The notes: generated from the letters alone by a model not told the origin. A stretch of 43,877 nt of DNA from Haloferax elongans ATCC BAA-1513 (GCF_000336755.1 NZ_AOLK01000015.1:160663-204539), one strand, 5' to 3'; positions 14,156 to 23,264 are shown, counted from the first letter of the stretch. Numbers and translations: made by a program.

Positions 14156-15130
14156 ATGAGCATGCACTGGTACGTCGCCCGCCGCGTCGCGTGGGCAGTG
14201 ATTGCGACGTATCTCATCTTGAGTATCACGTTCGGCCTCCTCGCCGTCGCCCCCGGCGACGGTCAGACGGCCTTTGCGTTCAAGGCCGCCACCCAAGGTG
14301 GCGACGTGGACGAGGCACAGGAGACGTTCGACGAGATTACCGGCCGCGACGAACCGCTGTTGACGCGATACAAGAACTACATGGTGAACATGGCGACGCT
14401 CAACTGGGGGTGGTCGTTCACGCGGAACCAACCGGTGTTAGACGCCATCGCCCAGGCGTACCCCTACTCGTTGATGTACGCCCTTCCAGCGACGCTTATC
14501 TCCATCATCGCCGGGTACGCTATCGGGCTGTATTCGGCGACACACCAGTACACGCTGACCGATTACTTCGGGACGTTCACTGCCTTCTTCGGCATCAGCA
14601 TCCCGAACTTCTGGTTCGGAATCATGTTGATACTGGTGTTCGCCGTGGACTTGGGGTGGTTACCCAGCTACTACCAAACAGGACGAGGTGTCTGGACGGT
14701 TGCGAACGCCAAACAACTCATCTTGCCAATCATCGTCCTCTCGACTGGAGCCATCGCCGGAAACATGCGTTACTCCCGCGCTGAAGCGCTTGAGTACGTC
14801 CACGCCGACTTCGTGAAGACAGCGCGAGCGAAGGGCGCAGACGACTGGCGCGTCCTCGTCAGGCACATCTTCAGACCGGCGCTCGTGCCACTCATGACCA
14901 TCTTGGTCGCCGACATCCTCGGCCTGCTCTTCGCCGGCGCGTACATCACAGAGGTGGTCTTCCAGATTCCCGGCCTCGGGCTGTTGAGTTACAAAGCGAT
15001 TATCCAACAGGACACGGCGCTCGTCATGGCGACGACGCTCATTCCGGTGTTCATCGCAATCATCGGGAACCTCGTCCAAGACATCGCCTACACCGTGTTG
15101 GACCCACGAATCAGCTACGGTGATCGATAA
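14156..15130 (+). CDS. dppB: ABC transporter permease, dipeptide/oligopeptide type (DppB)
   Basis: A 324-residue inner-membrane permease of the DppB/OppB family (binding-protein-dependent transport, BPD_transp_1). The N-terminus MSMHWYVARRVAWAVIATYL starts with the typical RR..W first helix. A large extracytoplasmic loop follows, and near residues 220-250 lies the EAA-type coupling motif YVHADFVKTARAKGADDWRV that docks onto the ATPase. About six helices are visible. The ATG has GGAGGG seven bases upstream and lies 16 bases after the binding-protein gene. The stop shares one base with the start of dppC (TAATG). Confidence 0.93.
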   Translation: MSMHWYVARRVAWAVIATYLILSITFGLLAVAPGDGQTAFAFKAATQGGDVDEAQETFDEITGRDEPLLTRYKNYMVNMATLNWGWSFTRNQPVLDAIAQAYPYSLMYALPATLISIIAGYAIGLYSATHQYTLTDYFGTFTAFFGISIPNFWFGIMLILVFAVDLGWLPSYYQTGRGVWTVANAKQLILPIIVLSTGAIAGNMRYSRAEALEYVHADFVKTARAKGADDWRVLVRHIFRPALVPLMTILVADILGLLFAGAYITEVVFQIPGLGLLSYKAIIQQDTALVMATTLIPVFIAIIGNLVQDIAYTVLDPRISYGDR

Positions 15131-16287
15131 TGGCGGCCGATACGCGCTCCGAGACGGCCGCAACCGAGCGATTCGAGGACGTCGATTGGAACGACGTTGG
15201 TGGCCTCGGCTTCACCCGGCGGACGCTGGCACTCGGTGTCTCCTCGCTGGCCTACGCCGTCGCAGTCCTCTACGACGTGTTCCTCACCGAGGATGCGCTC
15301 ATCTCGGGAACGAACTGGCTGTTCCTCCTCACGCTCCTCGCGGGCGTGTTCTTCGTGGCGTGGCCGCTCGCCGATAACCGACGTCTGACGGCGTACTACT
15401 GGCGGCGATTCAAGAAGAATCGCGCGGCAGTCATCAGTGCCATCTACCTGCTCGTGGTGTTCGTCCTCGGGACGTTCGGCCCGATGCTCATCGCGAAACC
15501 CGAGTTGAACGTCCTCGCGGCGTATCAACCGCCGGTGTTCCTCAGCGTCGACTCCAGCGTCCCCACGAGTTGTGTCGGACAGGCCGCAGAGGGCCTGTGC
15601 CACGGAACGTGGAAGTACCCACTCGGGACGACAAGCGACGGGAAAGGCATCGCCAGACTCGTCGTCTTCGGCATGCGCGTGAGCATGCAGGTCGGCCTCA
15701 TCACCATGCTCATCGTCATCAGCATCGGAACCGTCGTCGGCACGTCGGCGGCGTACTTCTCCGGTCTCGTCGATGAGCTATTAATGCGCTATGTCGACAT
15801 CCAGCAGACGTTCCCGACGTTCTTCCTGTTCCTCATCGTGACGTACCTGTTCAAGCCGAGCCTGTTCTTACTCATCACGATTTTCGGCTTCCTCGGATGG
15901 GGCGGTATCGCCCGACTGGTTCGCTCCGAAGCGCTCCAGCGACGCGAGGAGTCGTACATTCAGGCCGCCGAAAACGCAGGGGCCTCGGACGGATGGATAA
16001 TCCGCCGACACCTGATGCCGAACGTGTCGAACACGGTCATCACGGCCGCGACGCTTCTCATCCCGTCGTTCATCCTGTTCGAAGCGACGTTCGCGTTCCT
16101 CGGGCTGACCGACCCCTCGACGCCGTCGTGGGGACAGGTCATCTCCTCGGGACGCGGCGACCTCGACAGTGCGTGGTGGATTGCAACGATTCCCGGCGTG
16201 TTCCTGTTCTTCACCGTGCTGGCGTTCAACTTCGTCGGCGACGCGTTGCGTGACGCGCTTGACCCACGCTCGGAGGGAGACGCATGA
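15130..16287 (+). CDS. dppC: ABC transporter permease, dipeptide/oligopeptide type (DppC), with extra N-terminal helices
   Basis: A 385-residue permease, longer than the usual DppC of about 300. The core (from about residue 85) has the OppC N-terminal helix [20 protein letters not shown] and the coupling loop [20 protein letters not shown] near residues 274-293. The C-terminal [18 protein letters not shown] is the usual DppC signature. About 85 residues precede this core and include two predicted hydrophobic helices ([19 protein letters not shown] and [17 protein letters not shown]). It overlaps dppB by one base and dppD by four. Confidence 0.92.
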   Translation: MAADTRSETAATERFEDVDWNDVGGLGFTRRTLALGVSSLAYAVAVLYDVFLTEDALISGTNWLFLLTLLAGVFFVAWPLADNRRLTAYYWRRFKKNRAAVISAIYLLVVFVLGTFGPMLIAKPELNVLAAYQPPVFLSVDSSVPTSCVGQAAEGLCHGTWKYPLGTTSDGKGIARLVVFGMRVSMQVGLITMLIVISIGTVVGTSAAYFSGLVDELLMRYVDIQQTFPTFFLFLIVTYLFKPSLFLLITIFGFLGWGGIARLVRSEALQRREESYIQAAENAGASDGWIIRRHLMPNVSNTVITAATLLIPSFILFEATFAFLGLTDPSTPSWGQVISSGRGDLDSAWWIATIPGVFLFFTVLAFNFVGDALRDALDPRSEGDA

Positions 16288-17363
16288 CCGACCCGCTTCT
16301 CTCCGTCCGCGACCTGCACGTCCAGTTCAACACCGACGAAGGCACTGTCCGCGCCGTCGACGGCGTCTCGTTCGACGTCGCCCGCGGCGAGACGGTGTGT
16401 GTCGTCGGTGAGTCCGGTTCGGGGAAGACGGTCGCCTGTGAGTCCATCACGAAACTCATCCCGATGCCGCCGGGAGAAATCGCTGGCGGCGAGATTCTGT
16501 TCGACGGTGAAGACCTCACTGAGGCATCCGAAAAGCGCCTCGAAGACATCCGTGGCGGCCGAATCGCCCACGTCTTCCAGAATCCGCAGAGTGCGCTCAA
16601 CCCGGTCTATCCGGTCGGGGCGCAAATCGTCGAAGCGATTCGACTCCATAGAGACGTGTCGAAAGAGGCAGCGCGCGACCGCGCTATCGACCTCCTCGAC
16701 CGCGTCGGTATCCCGGAGGCGACCGCCCGCATCGACGACTATCCACACGAGTTCTCCGGCGGCATGAAACAGCGCGTGGTCATCGCCATGGCGCTGGCCG
16801 CCGACCCGGACCTTCTTATCGCCGACGAACCGACGACGGCGCTCGACGTGACGATTCAAGCGCAGATTCTCCGACTCCTCCGCGACCTGCAAGACGAGTT
16901 CGGAATGAGCATCGTCTTTGTCACCCACGACCTCGGCGTCGTCGCCGAAATCGCAGACCGAGTCGTCGTCATGTACTCGGGCAAGGTGATGGAGACCGGT
17001 CCCGTCTACGACGTGTTCGAACAGCCGTCGCACCCATACACGAAGGCCTTGCTCGGGTGTCTCCCGGGACAAGGGAAGTCGATGGAACCCATCGGCGGCA
17101 CGCTCCCCGACCCGAAGAACCCGCCCGCAGGCTGCCGATTCCACCCGCGATGCCCGCACGCGACAACCGACTGTCGCACGGGCGACCATCCCGAACTGCT
17201 CGACGTGGGGACCGACCACGAAGCCGCGTGTGTGTACTACGGGCCGGGATACGACGCCTCGGTCATTCGGGGCGACGCCGTCTCGGAGTCGACTGCGGCA
17301 GATGGGGGTTCCGAGGGCGGAACGCCTGGAGACGCAAGCAAATCTGGAGGTGACGACCGATGA
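16284..17363 (+). CDS. dppD: ABC transporter ATP-binding protein, dipeptide/oligopeptide type (DppD)
   Basis: A 359-residue cytoplasmic ATPase subunit. Walker A is GESGSGKT near residue 45, the ABC signature is FSGGMKQR, and Walker B is [15 protein letters not shown]. The oligopeptide-family C-terminal domain follows, with the cysteine pattern CRFHPRC-HATTDC and a last cysteine in EAACVYYG. In related DppD proteins this domain has been reported to hold an iron-sulfur cluster. It should pair with DppF to drive import. The start (ATGACC) overlaps the dppC stop by four bases. The acidic tail carries the Shine-Dalgarno for dppF. Confidence 0.93.
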   Translation: MTDPLLSVRDLHVQFNTDEGTVRAVDGVSFDVARGETVCVVGESGSGKTVACESITKLIPMPPGEIAGGEILFDGEDLTEASEKRLEDIRGGRIAHVFQNPQSALNPVYPVGAQIVEAIRLHRDVSKEAARDRAIDLLDRVGIPEATARIDDYPHEFSGGMKQRVVIAMALAADPDLLIADEPTTALDVTIQAQILRLLRDLQDEFGMSIVFVTHDLGVVAEIADRVVVMYSGKVMETGPVYDVFEQPSHPYTKALLGCLPGQGKSMEPIGGTLPDPKNPPAGCRFHPRCPHATTDCRTGDHPELLDVGTDHEAACVYYGPGYDASVIRGDAVSESTAADGGSEGGTPGDASKSGGDDR

Positions 17364-18664
17364 GTTCTGACCCACTGTTGTCGGTTCGCGGACTGAAGAA
17401 GCACTACCCGATTACGGAGGGCGTCCTCAAGAAGGAAGTCGGCCGGGTGAAAGCGGTCGACGGCATCTCCTTCGACGTCGAATCCGGTGAGACGCTCGGA
17501 CTAGTCGGCGAGTCCGGCTGTGGCAAGTCCACGGCCGCGACGTCGCTCCTTCGATTAGAAGACCCGACAGACGGTGATATCGTCTTCGACGGCGAGGACA
17601 TCACCGAGTTCGACGACACGCGACTGAAGTCGTTCCGCCGACGGGCGCAGATGATGTTCCAAGACCCGTCGTCGAGTTTCGACCCGCGGATGAGCGTCGG
17701 CGAGTCGGTCGCCGAACCGCTCGAAATCCACGGGATGCGCGACCGAAGTCGTCGCCGTCGCATCGTCGAGAACCTCCTCGAACGCGTCGGACTGTCGGCG
17801 TCGGACTTCGACCGATACCCACACGAATTCTCCGGCGGACAGAAACAGCGCATCGCCCTCGCGCGGGCGCTGGTCCTGAATCCGGACATTATCGTCGCCG
17901 ACGAACCAGTCTCCGCGCTGGACGTGTCCATCCAGGCCGAGATTATCTCGCTGATGCGCGACCTGCAAGACGAGTTCGACCTCGCTATCGTGTTCATCAG
18001 CCACGACCTCGGCGTGGTCCGCGAGGTGTGCGACCGCGTGGCCGTGATGTACCTCGGCGAAATCGTCGAGGTTGCGGACACGGAGACGCTGTTTACCGAC
18101 CCGCAGCATCCCTACACGCGCGCACTCCTCTCGTCGATTCCGACGCCGGACCCGACCCGCCGCAACGAGCAAATAGAACTCACCGGCGACGTGCCGAGCC
18201 CGTCGAACCCGCCGTCTGGCTGTCGGTTCCACACGCGCTGTCCCGAGGTCATCCCACCCGCGGAGTTCGACCTCGACCAAGACGAGTGGCGGCACGTCCT
18301 CGACCTGCGACTCCGCGTCGATAGTGGTCTCGACGTCGAAGACGTGCGTTCGTTCCTCGTCGCCGAGGGGGTCGCAAACGACCCCGAGGCCGTTCCCGAC
18401 GACGCCGTCGAGCGCGAACTCCGACGCGAGTTCGACATCCCCGAGACGCTCTCGGACGCGGCGGCGGAAACAGTCCTCTCGGAAGGACTCACGGCACTCG
18501 TCTCCGGCGACCACGACCACGCGAAACAGACGCTCGACGAAGCGTTCTCCACCGTGTGCGAACGGGACGCTCCCACTCTCGAAACGTCGGAACGAGGGTC
18601 GACCGCTGCCTGTCACCTCGTCGATGAGAGCGTGACTGTCGAATCGCCCGTGACCAACGACTAA
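17360..18664 (+). CDS. dppF: ABC transporter ATP-binding protein, dipeptide/oligopeptide type (DppF), with an insertion in its C-terminal cysteine domain
   Basis: A 434-residue ATPase with Walker A GESGCGKST, signature FSGGQKQR and Walker B IIVADEPVSALDVS. The first 290 residues are a standard DppF. In the C-terminal cysteine domain the first pair CRFHTRC (C288, C294) is separated from the other two cysteines (C400 in VCERDAP, C418 in AACHLV) by about 105 residues, where family members, including the neighbouring DppD, have fewer than ten. The insert is acidic and helical (VRSFLVAEGVANDPEAVPDD, ALVSGDHDHAKQTLDEAFST). The gene closes the operon and overlaps dppD by four bases. Confidence 0.92.
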   Translation: MSSDPLLSVRGLKKHYPITEGVLKKEVGRVKAVDGISFDVESGETLGLVGESGCGKSTAATSLLRLEDPTDGDIVFDGEDITEFDDTRLKSFRRRAQMMFQDPSSSFDPRMSVGESVAEPLEIHGMRDRSRRRRIVENLLERVGLSASDFDRYPHEFSGGQKQRIALARALVLNPDIIVADEPVSALDVSIQAEIISLMRDLQDEFDLAIVFISHDLGVVREVCDRVAVMYLGEIVEVADTETLFTDPQHPYTRALLSSIPTPDPTRRNEQIELTGDVPSPSNPPSGCRFHTRCPEVIPPAEFDLDQDEWRHVLDLRLRVDSGLDVEDVRSFLVAEGVANDPEAVPDDAVERELRREFDIPETLSDAAAETVLSEGLTALVSGDHDHAKQTLDEAFSTVCERDAPTLETSERGSTAACHLVDESVTVESPVTND

Positions 18665-18674
18665 GGACGCACTG

Positions 18675-18704
18675 CGCCGATTCGGCGAGAACCCACAGCG
18701 GGTT
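18675..18704 (+). terminator. Paired short hairpins after dppF
   Basis: CGCCG-ATT-CGGCG (18675-18687) and AACCC-ACAGC-GGGTT (18690-18704) begin eleven bases after the dppF stop. The CTTTTTAT run that follows also serves as the TATA box of the next gene. Confidence 0.35.
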
Positions 18705-18720
18705 TCCGCCTCCCGGCCGC

Positions 18721-18730
18721 CTTTTTATCG
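18721..18730 (+). promoter_or_regulatory. TATA box of the DJ-1/PfpI gene
   Basis: CTTTTTATCG centred about 26 bp before the ATG at 18751; leaderless spacing. Confidence 0.55.
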
Positions 18731-18750
18731 CCAGTCCGTACCTCGCGTCG

Positions 18751-19431
18751 ATGACGTCAGCACTCTTTATCGTAAGCGAGCATGGCTACTGGGGCGAGGA
18801 GTGTATCGAACCACTGACGACGCTGACCGACGCGGGCGTCGATATCACCGTTGCAACACCGACAGGCGGCGTTCCGGTCGTCGACGAGCGCTCTGTCGAC
18901 CCCGATGCTGTCGGTGAAGAACTCGCCGAGCACGTCATGGAGGTCCACGAAACCGACGGCCGACTGCAAAATCCCGAGAAACTCGCGGCGGTCGACGCCC
19001 GCGAGTACGACGCAGTCGTGTTCCCCGGCGGCCACGGAACCGCCTGGGACATCAATCAGGACCGACACGCTCGACAGGCGCTCTTGCAGGCTGTCGCGGG
19101 CGACGAGAGTAAGGCCCTCGTCGTCTGCCACGCGGTCGGTATCCTCGCGTTCACCCGCGAAGCCGACGGCTCGTCCCTCGTCGACGGCCGCGACGTGACT
19201 GGCTTCCCGAACGAGTGGGAGGCAGACATCGTCGACGACGACCTGATGCCAGACGGTCGAAAGCTCCCGTACTGGGTCGAAGACGAGGTGAAGGCCGCAG
19301 GCGGCAACTGGGACGCTGAACTCGACAGCGAGACGAGTGTCACTGTCGACGGCGACCTGATTACTGCCCGCGGCCCGGGGTCGTCCGCGGCAGGGGCGCA
19401 GACGTTGCTGGACGAGTTGGGTCTCGCGTAG
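18751..19431 (+). CDS. DJ-1/PfpI-family protein (Hsp31-like type 1 glutamine amidotransferase fold)
   Basis: A 226-residue cytoplasmic protein of the DJ-1/PfpI superfamily. The start MTSALFIVSEHGYWGEECIE carries the conserved glutamate, VVFPGGHGTAWDI is the oxyanion loop, and ALVVCHAVGILAF holds the nucleophile-elbow cysteine. Relatives act as glyoxalases (methylglyoxal to lactate), holdases or amidases. The length and the GHGTAWD motif place it near Hsp31/glyoxalase III-type members rather than the 165-residue PfpI proteases. It is a single gene between the dpp operon and an HNH nuclease. The exact activity cannot be told from sequence. Confidence 0.85.
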   Translation: MTSALFIVSEHGYWGEECIEPLTTLTDAGVDITVATPTGGVPVVDERSVDPDAVGEELAEHVMEVHETDGRLQNPEKLAAVDAREYDAVVFPGGHGTAWDINQDRHARQALLQAVAGDESKALVVCHAVGILAFTREADGSSLVDGRDVTGFPNEWEADIVDDDLMPDGRKLPYWVEDEVKAAGGNWDAELDSETSVTVDGDLITARGPGSSAAGAQTLLDELGLA

Positions 19432-19461
19432 GAAAGACGACACCACGACCGGCTGTAGAAG

Positions 19462-19470
19462 CAATATTCT
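19462..19470 (+). promoter_or_regulatory. TATA-like box of the HNH nuclease gene
   Basis: CAATATTCT centred about 30 bp before the GTG start. The match is fair. Confidence 0.35.
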
Positions 19471-19496
19471 TTGACAGGTCGGTCGTTAGCGCTCTT

Positions 19497-20342
19497 GTGA
19501 AACTCTCTGAACTCTCGCTCGGGCCGGGTGAGAAACTTGACGGGGCGGAACTCGAGCGCCGGTTCGACCGAGGGATGACCGGCCGCGGAATCGAGATTTG
19601 TTACGACGAGGACGACCAGCGGTATCTCCGACTGTTCTCTTCGGAAACCGGTCCGTACGCCGACGACGTTACGGGAGGGCAGTTCACCTATATCGGTGAA
19701 GGGCGCACCGGAGACCAAACGCTCACCGCGGGGAACAAATACCTCGCAAATGCAATCGATGCACCGCTCCCAATCTTCTTTTTTCACCGAGGGAGCGGCG
19801 ATGACAGGTGGGAATACCAAGGAAAAGTCGAAGTCCTTCGCTGCGAAAAGGGACCGTTCGATTCGAGCGACCGGGACGTGTTTCGGTTTACGCTCCAGCG
19901 ACGCCGGGACGCACGCGAGCAGGTAGACCCAGTCGAAGCAGGAGCGGACTTGGCTTCTCCTGAGCGAATCGAATCGACCCGAAGCAGAATCATTCGGAAC
20001 ACACAGCAGGCCCTCGATTTGAAAGAGCAGTATTCCTACACCTGTCAAGTCTGCGGCGCACGTCGCCGCCGAACGGTCGACCAAGGGTATGCTGAAGCCC
20101 ATCACCTCAAACCACTCGGAAAACCACACGAGGGGCCAGACGTTCGTGCGAACCTGCTCGTGCTCTGTCCGGACCACCACGCGGACTTCGATTACGGAAC
20201 GATTGCAGTCGACCCGGACACACTCACAATCTCGCATGCGTACGAACAGTCACTCGACGGAACGACGTTACACCTCCGCGAGGACCACGAACTCGACGGG
20301 ACGCACCTCGAGTACCACAACAGAAATATCGCGCAGTTCTGA
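19497..20342 (+). CDS. HNH endonuclease with a possible SRA/YDG-like N-terminal reader domain
   Basis: A 281-residue protein. The C-terminal part (about 178-245) is an HNH nuclease: CQVCG at 183-187, AHHLKPLG with the His pair at 202-203, and LVLCPDHHADFD at 221-232, giving the two CxxC-like zinc ligands and the catalytic His. The N-terminal part (about 20-130) contains GGQFTYIGEGRTGDQTLTAG followed by GNKYLANA and a YQGKVEV strand. This resembles SRA/YDG-type domains that bind modified cytosine, as in modification-dependent McrA-like enzymes. A role in cutting modified foreign DNA is inference. Start GTG, probably leaderless. Several A/T-ending codons suggest horizontal acquisition. It converges with the next gene at six bases. 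Confidence 0.75.
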   Translation: MKLSELSLGPGEKLDGAELERRFDRGMTGRGIEICYDEDDQRYLRLFSSETGPYADDVTGGQFTYIGEGRTGDQTLTAGNKYLANAIDAPLPIFFFHRGSGDDRWEYQGKVEVLRCEKGPFDSSDRDVFRFTLQRRRDAREQVDPVEAGADLASPERIESTRSRIIRNTQQALDLKEQYSYTCQVCGARRRRTVDQGYAEAHHLKPLGKPHEGPDVRANLLVLCPDHHADFDYGTIAVDPDTLTISHAYEQSLDGTTLHLREDHELDGTHLEYHNRNIAQF

Positions 20343-20348
20343 GCGTCG

Positions 20349-20648
20349 CTACTCGATTTTGAACACGGCTTCTTCGATACCTTCGCTTCGGCACTCGGGA
20401 CACCGCGAGGGGTAGTTCACCGGGTCGTCGAAGGCGCTGAAGCCGCAGTCTCGGCACTCCGGCGGGGCGACGAGGAATTGTTCGTCGTCGTCGCCGTGAA
20501 TCGACCGCGCGACGTGCTGGAGATGGCCGTACACCGAGGAGGCAGGAACACCAACCGTCGTCGAAAGCTCGGAGGCTGTGGCGGGGTCAGAACGGAGCGC
20601 GTCGGCGATACGCTGTCGAGTCGTCGCAGAAGACTCCCGGTCGGTCAT
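20349..20648 (-). CDS. Small helix-turn-helix/zinc-ribbon transcriptional regulator
   Basis: A 99-residue protein. The N-terminal winged helix (residues 8-50, TRQRIADALRSDPATASELS, then VGVPASSVYGHLQHVARSI) is followed by a zinc ribbon with CRDCGF at 65-70 and CPEC at 83-86. This type of small regulator, annotated as transcriptional regulator with Zn ribbon, is common in euryarchaea. It should be cytoplasmic and bind DNA. The ATG at 20648 has GGAG seven bases upstream; an upstream in-frame start would add 14 residues without family support. Target unknown. Confidence 0.82.
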   Translation of the reverse strand: MTDRESSATTRQRIADALRSDPATASELSTTVGVPASSVYGHLQHVARSIHGDDDEQFLVAPPECRDCGFSAFDDPVNYPSRCPECRSEGIEEAVFKIE

Positions 20649-20762
20649 ATCGACTCCTTGGGAGGCGAGGGGAAAATCCCTTCTGCCCAATCGGACTGCA
20701 AATTGTCAGCAGAATAGAGAAGATGCAAAAAGACCTTGAACTCGTGGCGGGACCTCAATGGT

Positions 20763-21737
20763 ATGAAAGCAGTCGTCCTTGCAGGTGGGTACGCGACGCG
20801 TCTGTGGCCGATTACGAAACACCGTCCGAAGATGTTCTTGCCGGTGGGCGAAGACACCGTCATCGACACAATCTTCGAGGATCTCGAGGCCGACGACCGC
20901 GTCTCGGAGGTGTTCGTGAGTACGAACGAGCGCTTCGCCGATGCGTTCGAGGAGTATCTCGCCGACTCCCCGTTCCAAAAGCCGACGCTCTCTGTCGAAG
21001 ACACGAGTGCCGAAGACGAGAAGTTCGGTGTCGTTGGTGCGCTCGCCCAACTCATCGACCGCGAGGAAGTCGACGAAGACCTCGTCGTCATCGCTGGCGA
21101 CAACCTCATCAGCTTCGACGTTGGCGACTTCGTCGACTTCTTCTACGAGAAGGAAGCGCCGTGTCTAGCCGCCTACGACGTGGGGAGCCGCGAACGCGCG
21201 AAATCCTACGGGCTCGTGCAACTCGATGGCGACCGCGTCATCGACTTCCAGGAAAAGCCCGAGGACCCAAAGAGCACGCTCGTCTCGATTGCCTGCTACG
21301 CGCTCCCGGCAGACGACCTCCCGAAGTTCGACGAGTACCTCGCGGGAGACAACAACCCCGACGAACCCGGGTGGTTCATGCAGTGGCTCCAGAAGAACGG
21401 TGACCTCTTCGCGTACACCTTCGACGACGCGTGGTTCGACATCGGCACTCCCCAGAGCTACCTCGACGCAGTCGCGTGGTATCTCGGCGGCGAGAACTTC
21501 GTACACGAGAGTGCGACCGTCGAAAACTCGACACTCGGGACGAATGTCCACGTGATGGCCGACGCAGTCGTCGAGGACTCGCACCTCGAAGAGTCGGTCG
21601 TCTTCCCCGGTGCGACCATTCGGAACGCCGAACTCAAGGGCTCTATCGTCGACGAAGAGACTCGAATCGAGAACCTCGACCTCTCGAACGCGCTCATCGG
21701 CGCGCACTCGCAGTTGACGAACGGGCACAAAGAGTAA
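20763..21737 (+). CDS. Sugar-phosphate nucleotidyltransferase (RmlA/GlmU-like)
   Basis: A 324-residue enzyme. The N-terminus MKAVVLAGGYATRLWPITKH continues RPKMFLPVGE, the nucleotide-binding signature of sugar-1-phosphate nucleotidylyltransferases. A metal-binding aspartate lies in VVIAGDNLISFD, and sugar contacts are seen in IDFQEKPEDP. From about residue 235 the hexapeptide-like repeats (ESATVENSTLGTNVHVMADA, then EDSHLEESVVFPGATIRNAE) suggest a left-handed beta helix. It makes NDP-activated sugars such as UDP- or dTDP-glucose or UDP-GlcNAc for cell-surface glycosylation. The precise sugar is not visible. The ATG at 20763 is preferred because the protein family begins exactly there. A stand-alone gene. 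Confidence 0.85.
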   Translation: MKAVVLAGGYATRLWPITKHRPKMFLPVGEDTVIDTIFEDLEADDRVSEVFVSTNERFADAFEEYLADSPFQKPTLSVEDTSAEDEKFGVVGALAQLIDREEVDEDLVVIAGDNLISFDVGDFVDFFYEKEAPCLAAYDVGSRERAKSYGLVQLDGDRVIDFQEKPEDPKSTLVSIACYALPADDLPKFDEYLAGDNNPDEPGWFMQWLQKNGDLFAYTFDDAWFDIGTPQSYLDAVAWYLGGENFVHESATVENSTLGTNVHVMADAVVEDSHLEESVVFPGATIRNAELKGSIVDEETRIENLDLSNALIGAHSQLTNGHKE

Positions 21738-21806
21738 GCTGGTCGGGACTCATTTTCGTCGACGCTGGTACAGTTTTACGATAGAATAGCGCGACTTCTG
21801 GACGTA

Positions 21807-22517
21807 ATGGCCGGCTCAGTAGACGAAATCACGTTTCCAGAGGCGCGTTCGGTACGGTTTCTGTTTCGAGGGCAGATGCTTCACGTTGCGGCCGCAGTCA
21901 TTCTCGCTTCCGTCGCGTGGGCGCTTGCAGTGCCTGCACTGGGCGACGGGTCGTGGCTCGGCGTGACAGACACGGCGTGGTTCTGGGCCGGCCTCGGCAT
22001 CGGCATCGTCCATCAACTGTACGTGTGGCTCACGTTTCGAGGGCAACTCGGCTGGGGAATTCTCACTCGGTGGTTTGGCGAGCGTGACCTGACTGTCCAC
22101 GGACTGCTTTTCTTTCCGATGCTGATTGCTCGGCCTGTCGTCGTTGTCGCCGCAGGTCTCGCCGACCCGTTTACCCTCGCGCTTCCCCGGTGGCTCGAAC
22201 TCGTCTTCGGTGTCGGGCTGCTCGTTCCGGCGCTGTACACTGGCTGGTCAATAGTCCGCTATTTCGGCCTCAAACGTGCACTCGGCGGCGACCATTTCCG
22301 AGGCACGTTCCGCGAGACGCCTCTCGTCGACGAGGGAGCGTTTCGCTGGACGCCGAACGCGATGTACACCTTCGCGTTTCTCGGGCTCTGGAGCCTCGCC
22401 TTCCTCCTCAGTTCGCACGTGGCACTCGTCGTGGCGCTGTTTCAACACGCGTTCGTGTGGGCGCACTATCTCGGCACGGAGCGACCTGACATGGAACTCA
22501 TCTACGGCGATAACTGA
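21807..22517 (+). CDS. Integral membrane protein, NnrU/isoprenylcysteine-methyltransferase-like
   Basis: A 236-residue protein with five to six membrane helices. The C-terminal third (VDEGAFRWTPNAMYTFAFLG, then LFQHAFVWAHYLGTERPDME) resembles the PEMT/ICMT/NnrU superfamily, where a conserved RHP/NPMY-type motif and a terminal E..D pair bind S-adenosylmethionine. Here the motif reads RWTPNAMYT, with conservation of the N..MY part. It may methylate a lipid or a protein in the membrane. A TATA-like GTTTTACGATAG about 27 bp before the ATG supports the start. Converges with dph6. Function uncertain. Confidence 0.65.
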   Translation: MAGSVDEITFPEARSVRFLFRGQMLHVAAAVILASVAWALAVPALGDGSWLGVTDTAWFWAGLGIGIVHQLYVWLTFRGQLGWGILTRWFGERDLTVHGLLFFPMLIARPVVVVAAGLADPFTLALPRWLELVFGVGLLVPALYTGWSIVRYFGLKRALGGDHFRGTFRETPLVDEGAFRWTPNAMYTFAFLGLWSLAFLLSSHVALVVALFQHAFVWAHYLGTERPDMELIYGDN

Positions 22518-22553
22518 GCCGTGCTTCGTTAGGTCGGAAACAGTCTGTCGGAC

Positions 22554-23264
22554 TCAGCCGAGGTACGCGTCGGTAATGTCGAGGTGGCCGCGCGTCCGTT
22601 CCCACACCGTCTCGTATTCGAGTTCGATTGGGCGGTCCATATGCGGGCCGTCGGTGACGAACGTCTCGAACTCCCCGCCTTCGCCGAGGATGTGGACGCC
22701 GTAGTCGTCGTTGAGCTCAGCGAGTTCGTCGAGCGCGTCGGCGTCGAGGGTTCGGCCGAGCCACGACTCGTCGAGGCCGTGCGCCGCGACCTGAATCAGC
22801 GTGATTTCGAAGCCGGCGTCGAGCATCGCGTGACCGAGGTCCCACGGGTCTTCCTGCCACAGCGGGGCGAAGAGGTCGATTCCGAGGCGGTCACACATCC
22901 CCTGAATCCGGTTCGTCTGGAACTCGCTTTCGATAGCGCCCGCGGTGACGCCCGCAACGTCGAATTCCGACTGGAGGTCCGAGACGGCCGCTTCGAGGGG
23001 TTCGAGTTCCGCGTCGCCCTGCGCGCCGGAGTCCTCGGCGGCGGCCGCATCGAGGTCACCGGGATGGACGTTCACCTGCTCGATGCCGATGCTCTCGGCC
23101 GCGAGGGCGGTGAGGTCCGTCGCGGGGACGTGGTACATATACGAGTCGTCGCTTGGGTGGACGGTCAGGAGACGGGAGACGTTCAGTCCCTCTTCGAGCG
23201 CGCGGTAAAGCGCCCACGAGGAGTCCTTCCCGCCGGAGAAGAGGCTGACCCACTCGGATTCCAT
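22554..23264 (-). CDS. dph6: Diphthine--ammonia ligase family PP-loop ATPase (Dph6)
   Basis: A 236-residue enzyme of the DUF71/Dph6 family. The ATP pyrophosphatase loop SGGKDSSWAL is at residues 9-18. Family hallmarks follow: FDVAGVTAGAIESEFQTNRI, CDRLGIDLFAPLWQEDPWDL and the strand LNDDYGVHILGEGGEFETFV. In archaea and eukaryotes Dph6 uses ATP and ammonia to amidate diphthine on elongation factor 2. The length is normal for archaeal members. ATG start; the gene is transcribed alone, converging with the membrane protein gene. It is the first of three PP-loop genes in a 3.5-kb stretch. Confidence 0.9.
   Translation of the reverse strand: MESEWVSLFSGGKDSSWALYRALEEGLNVSRLLTVHPSDDSYMYHVPATDLTALAAESIGIEQVNVHPGDLDAAAAEDSGAQGDAELEPLEAAVSDLQSEFDVAGVTAGAIESEFQTNRIQGMCDRLGIDLFAPLWQEDPWDLGHAMLDAGFEITLIQVAAHGLDESWLGRTLDADALDELAELNDDYGVHILGEGGEFETFVTDGPHMDRPIELEYETVWERTRGHLDITDAYLG

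Noticed and set aside
12304-14229. A 641-codon open frame antisense to the ABC binding-protein gene
   Set aside because: Long antisense frames arise from the strong G/C third-position bias. The sense strand encodes a clear family member; the antisense product is low-complexity Val/Arg/Leu-rich.
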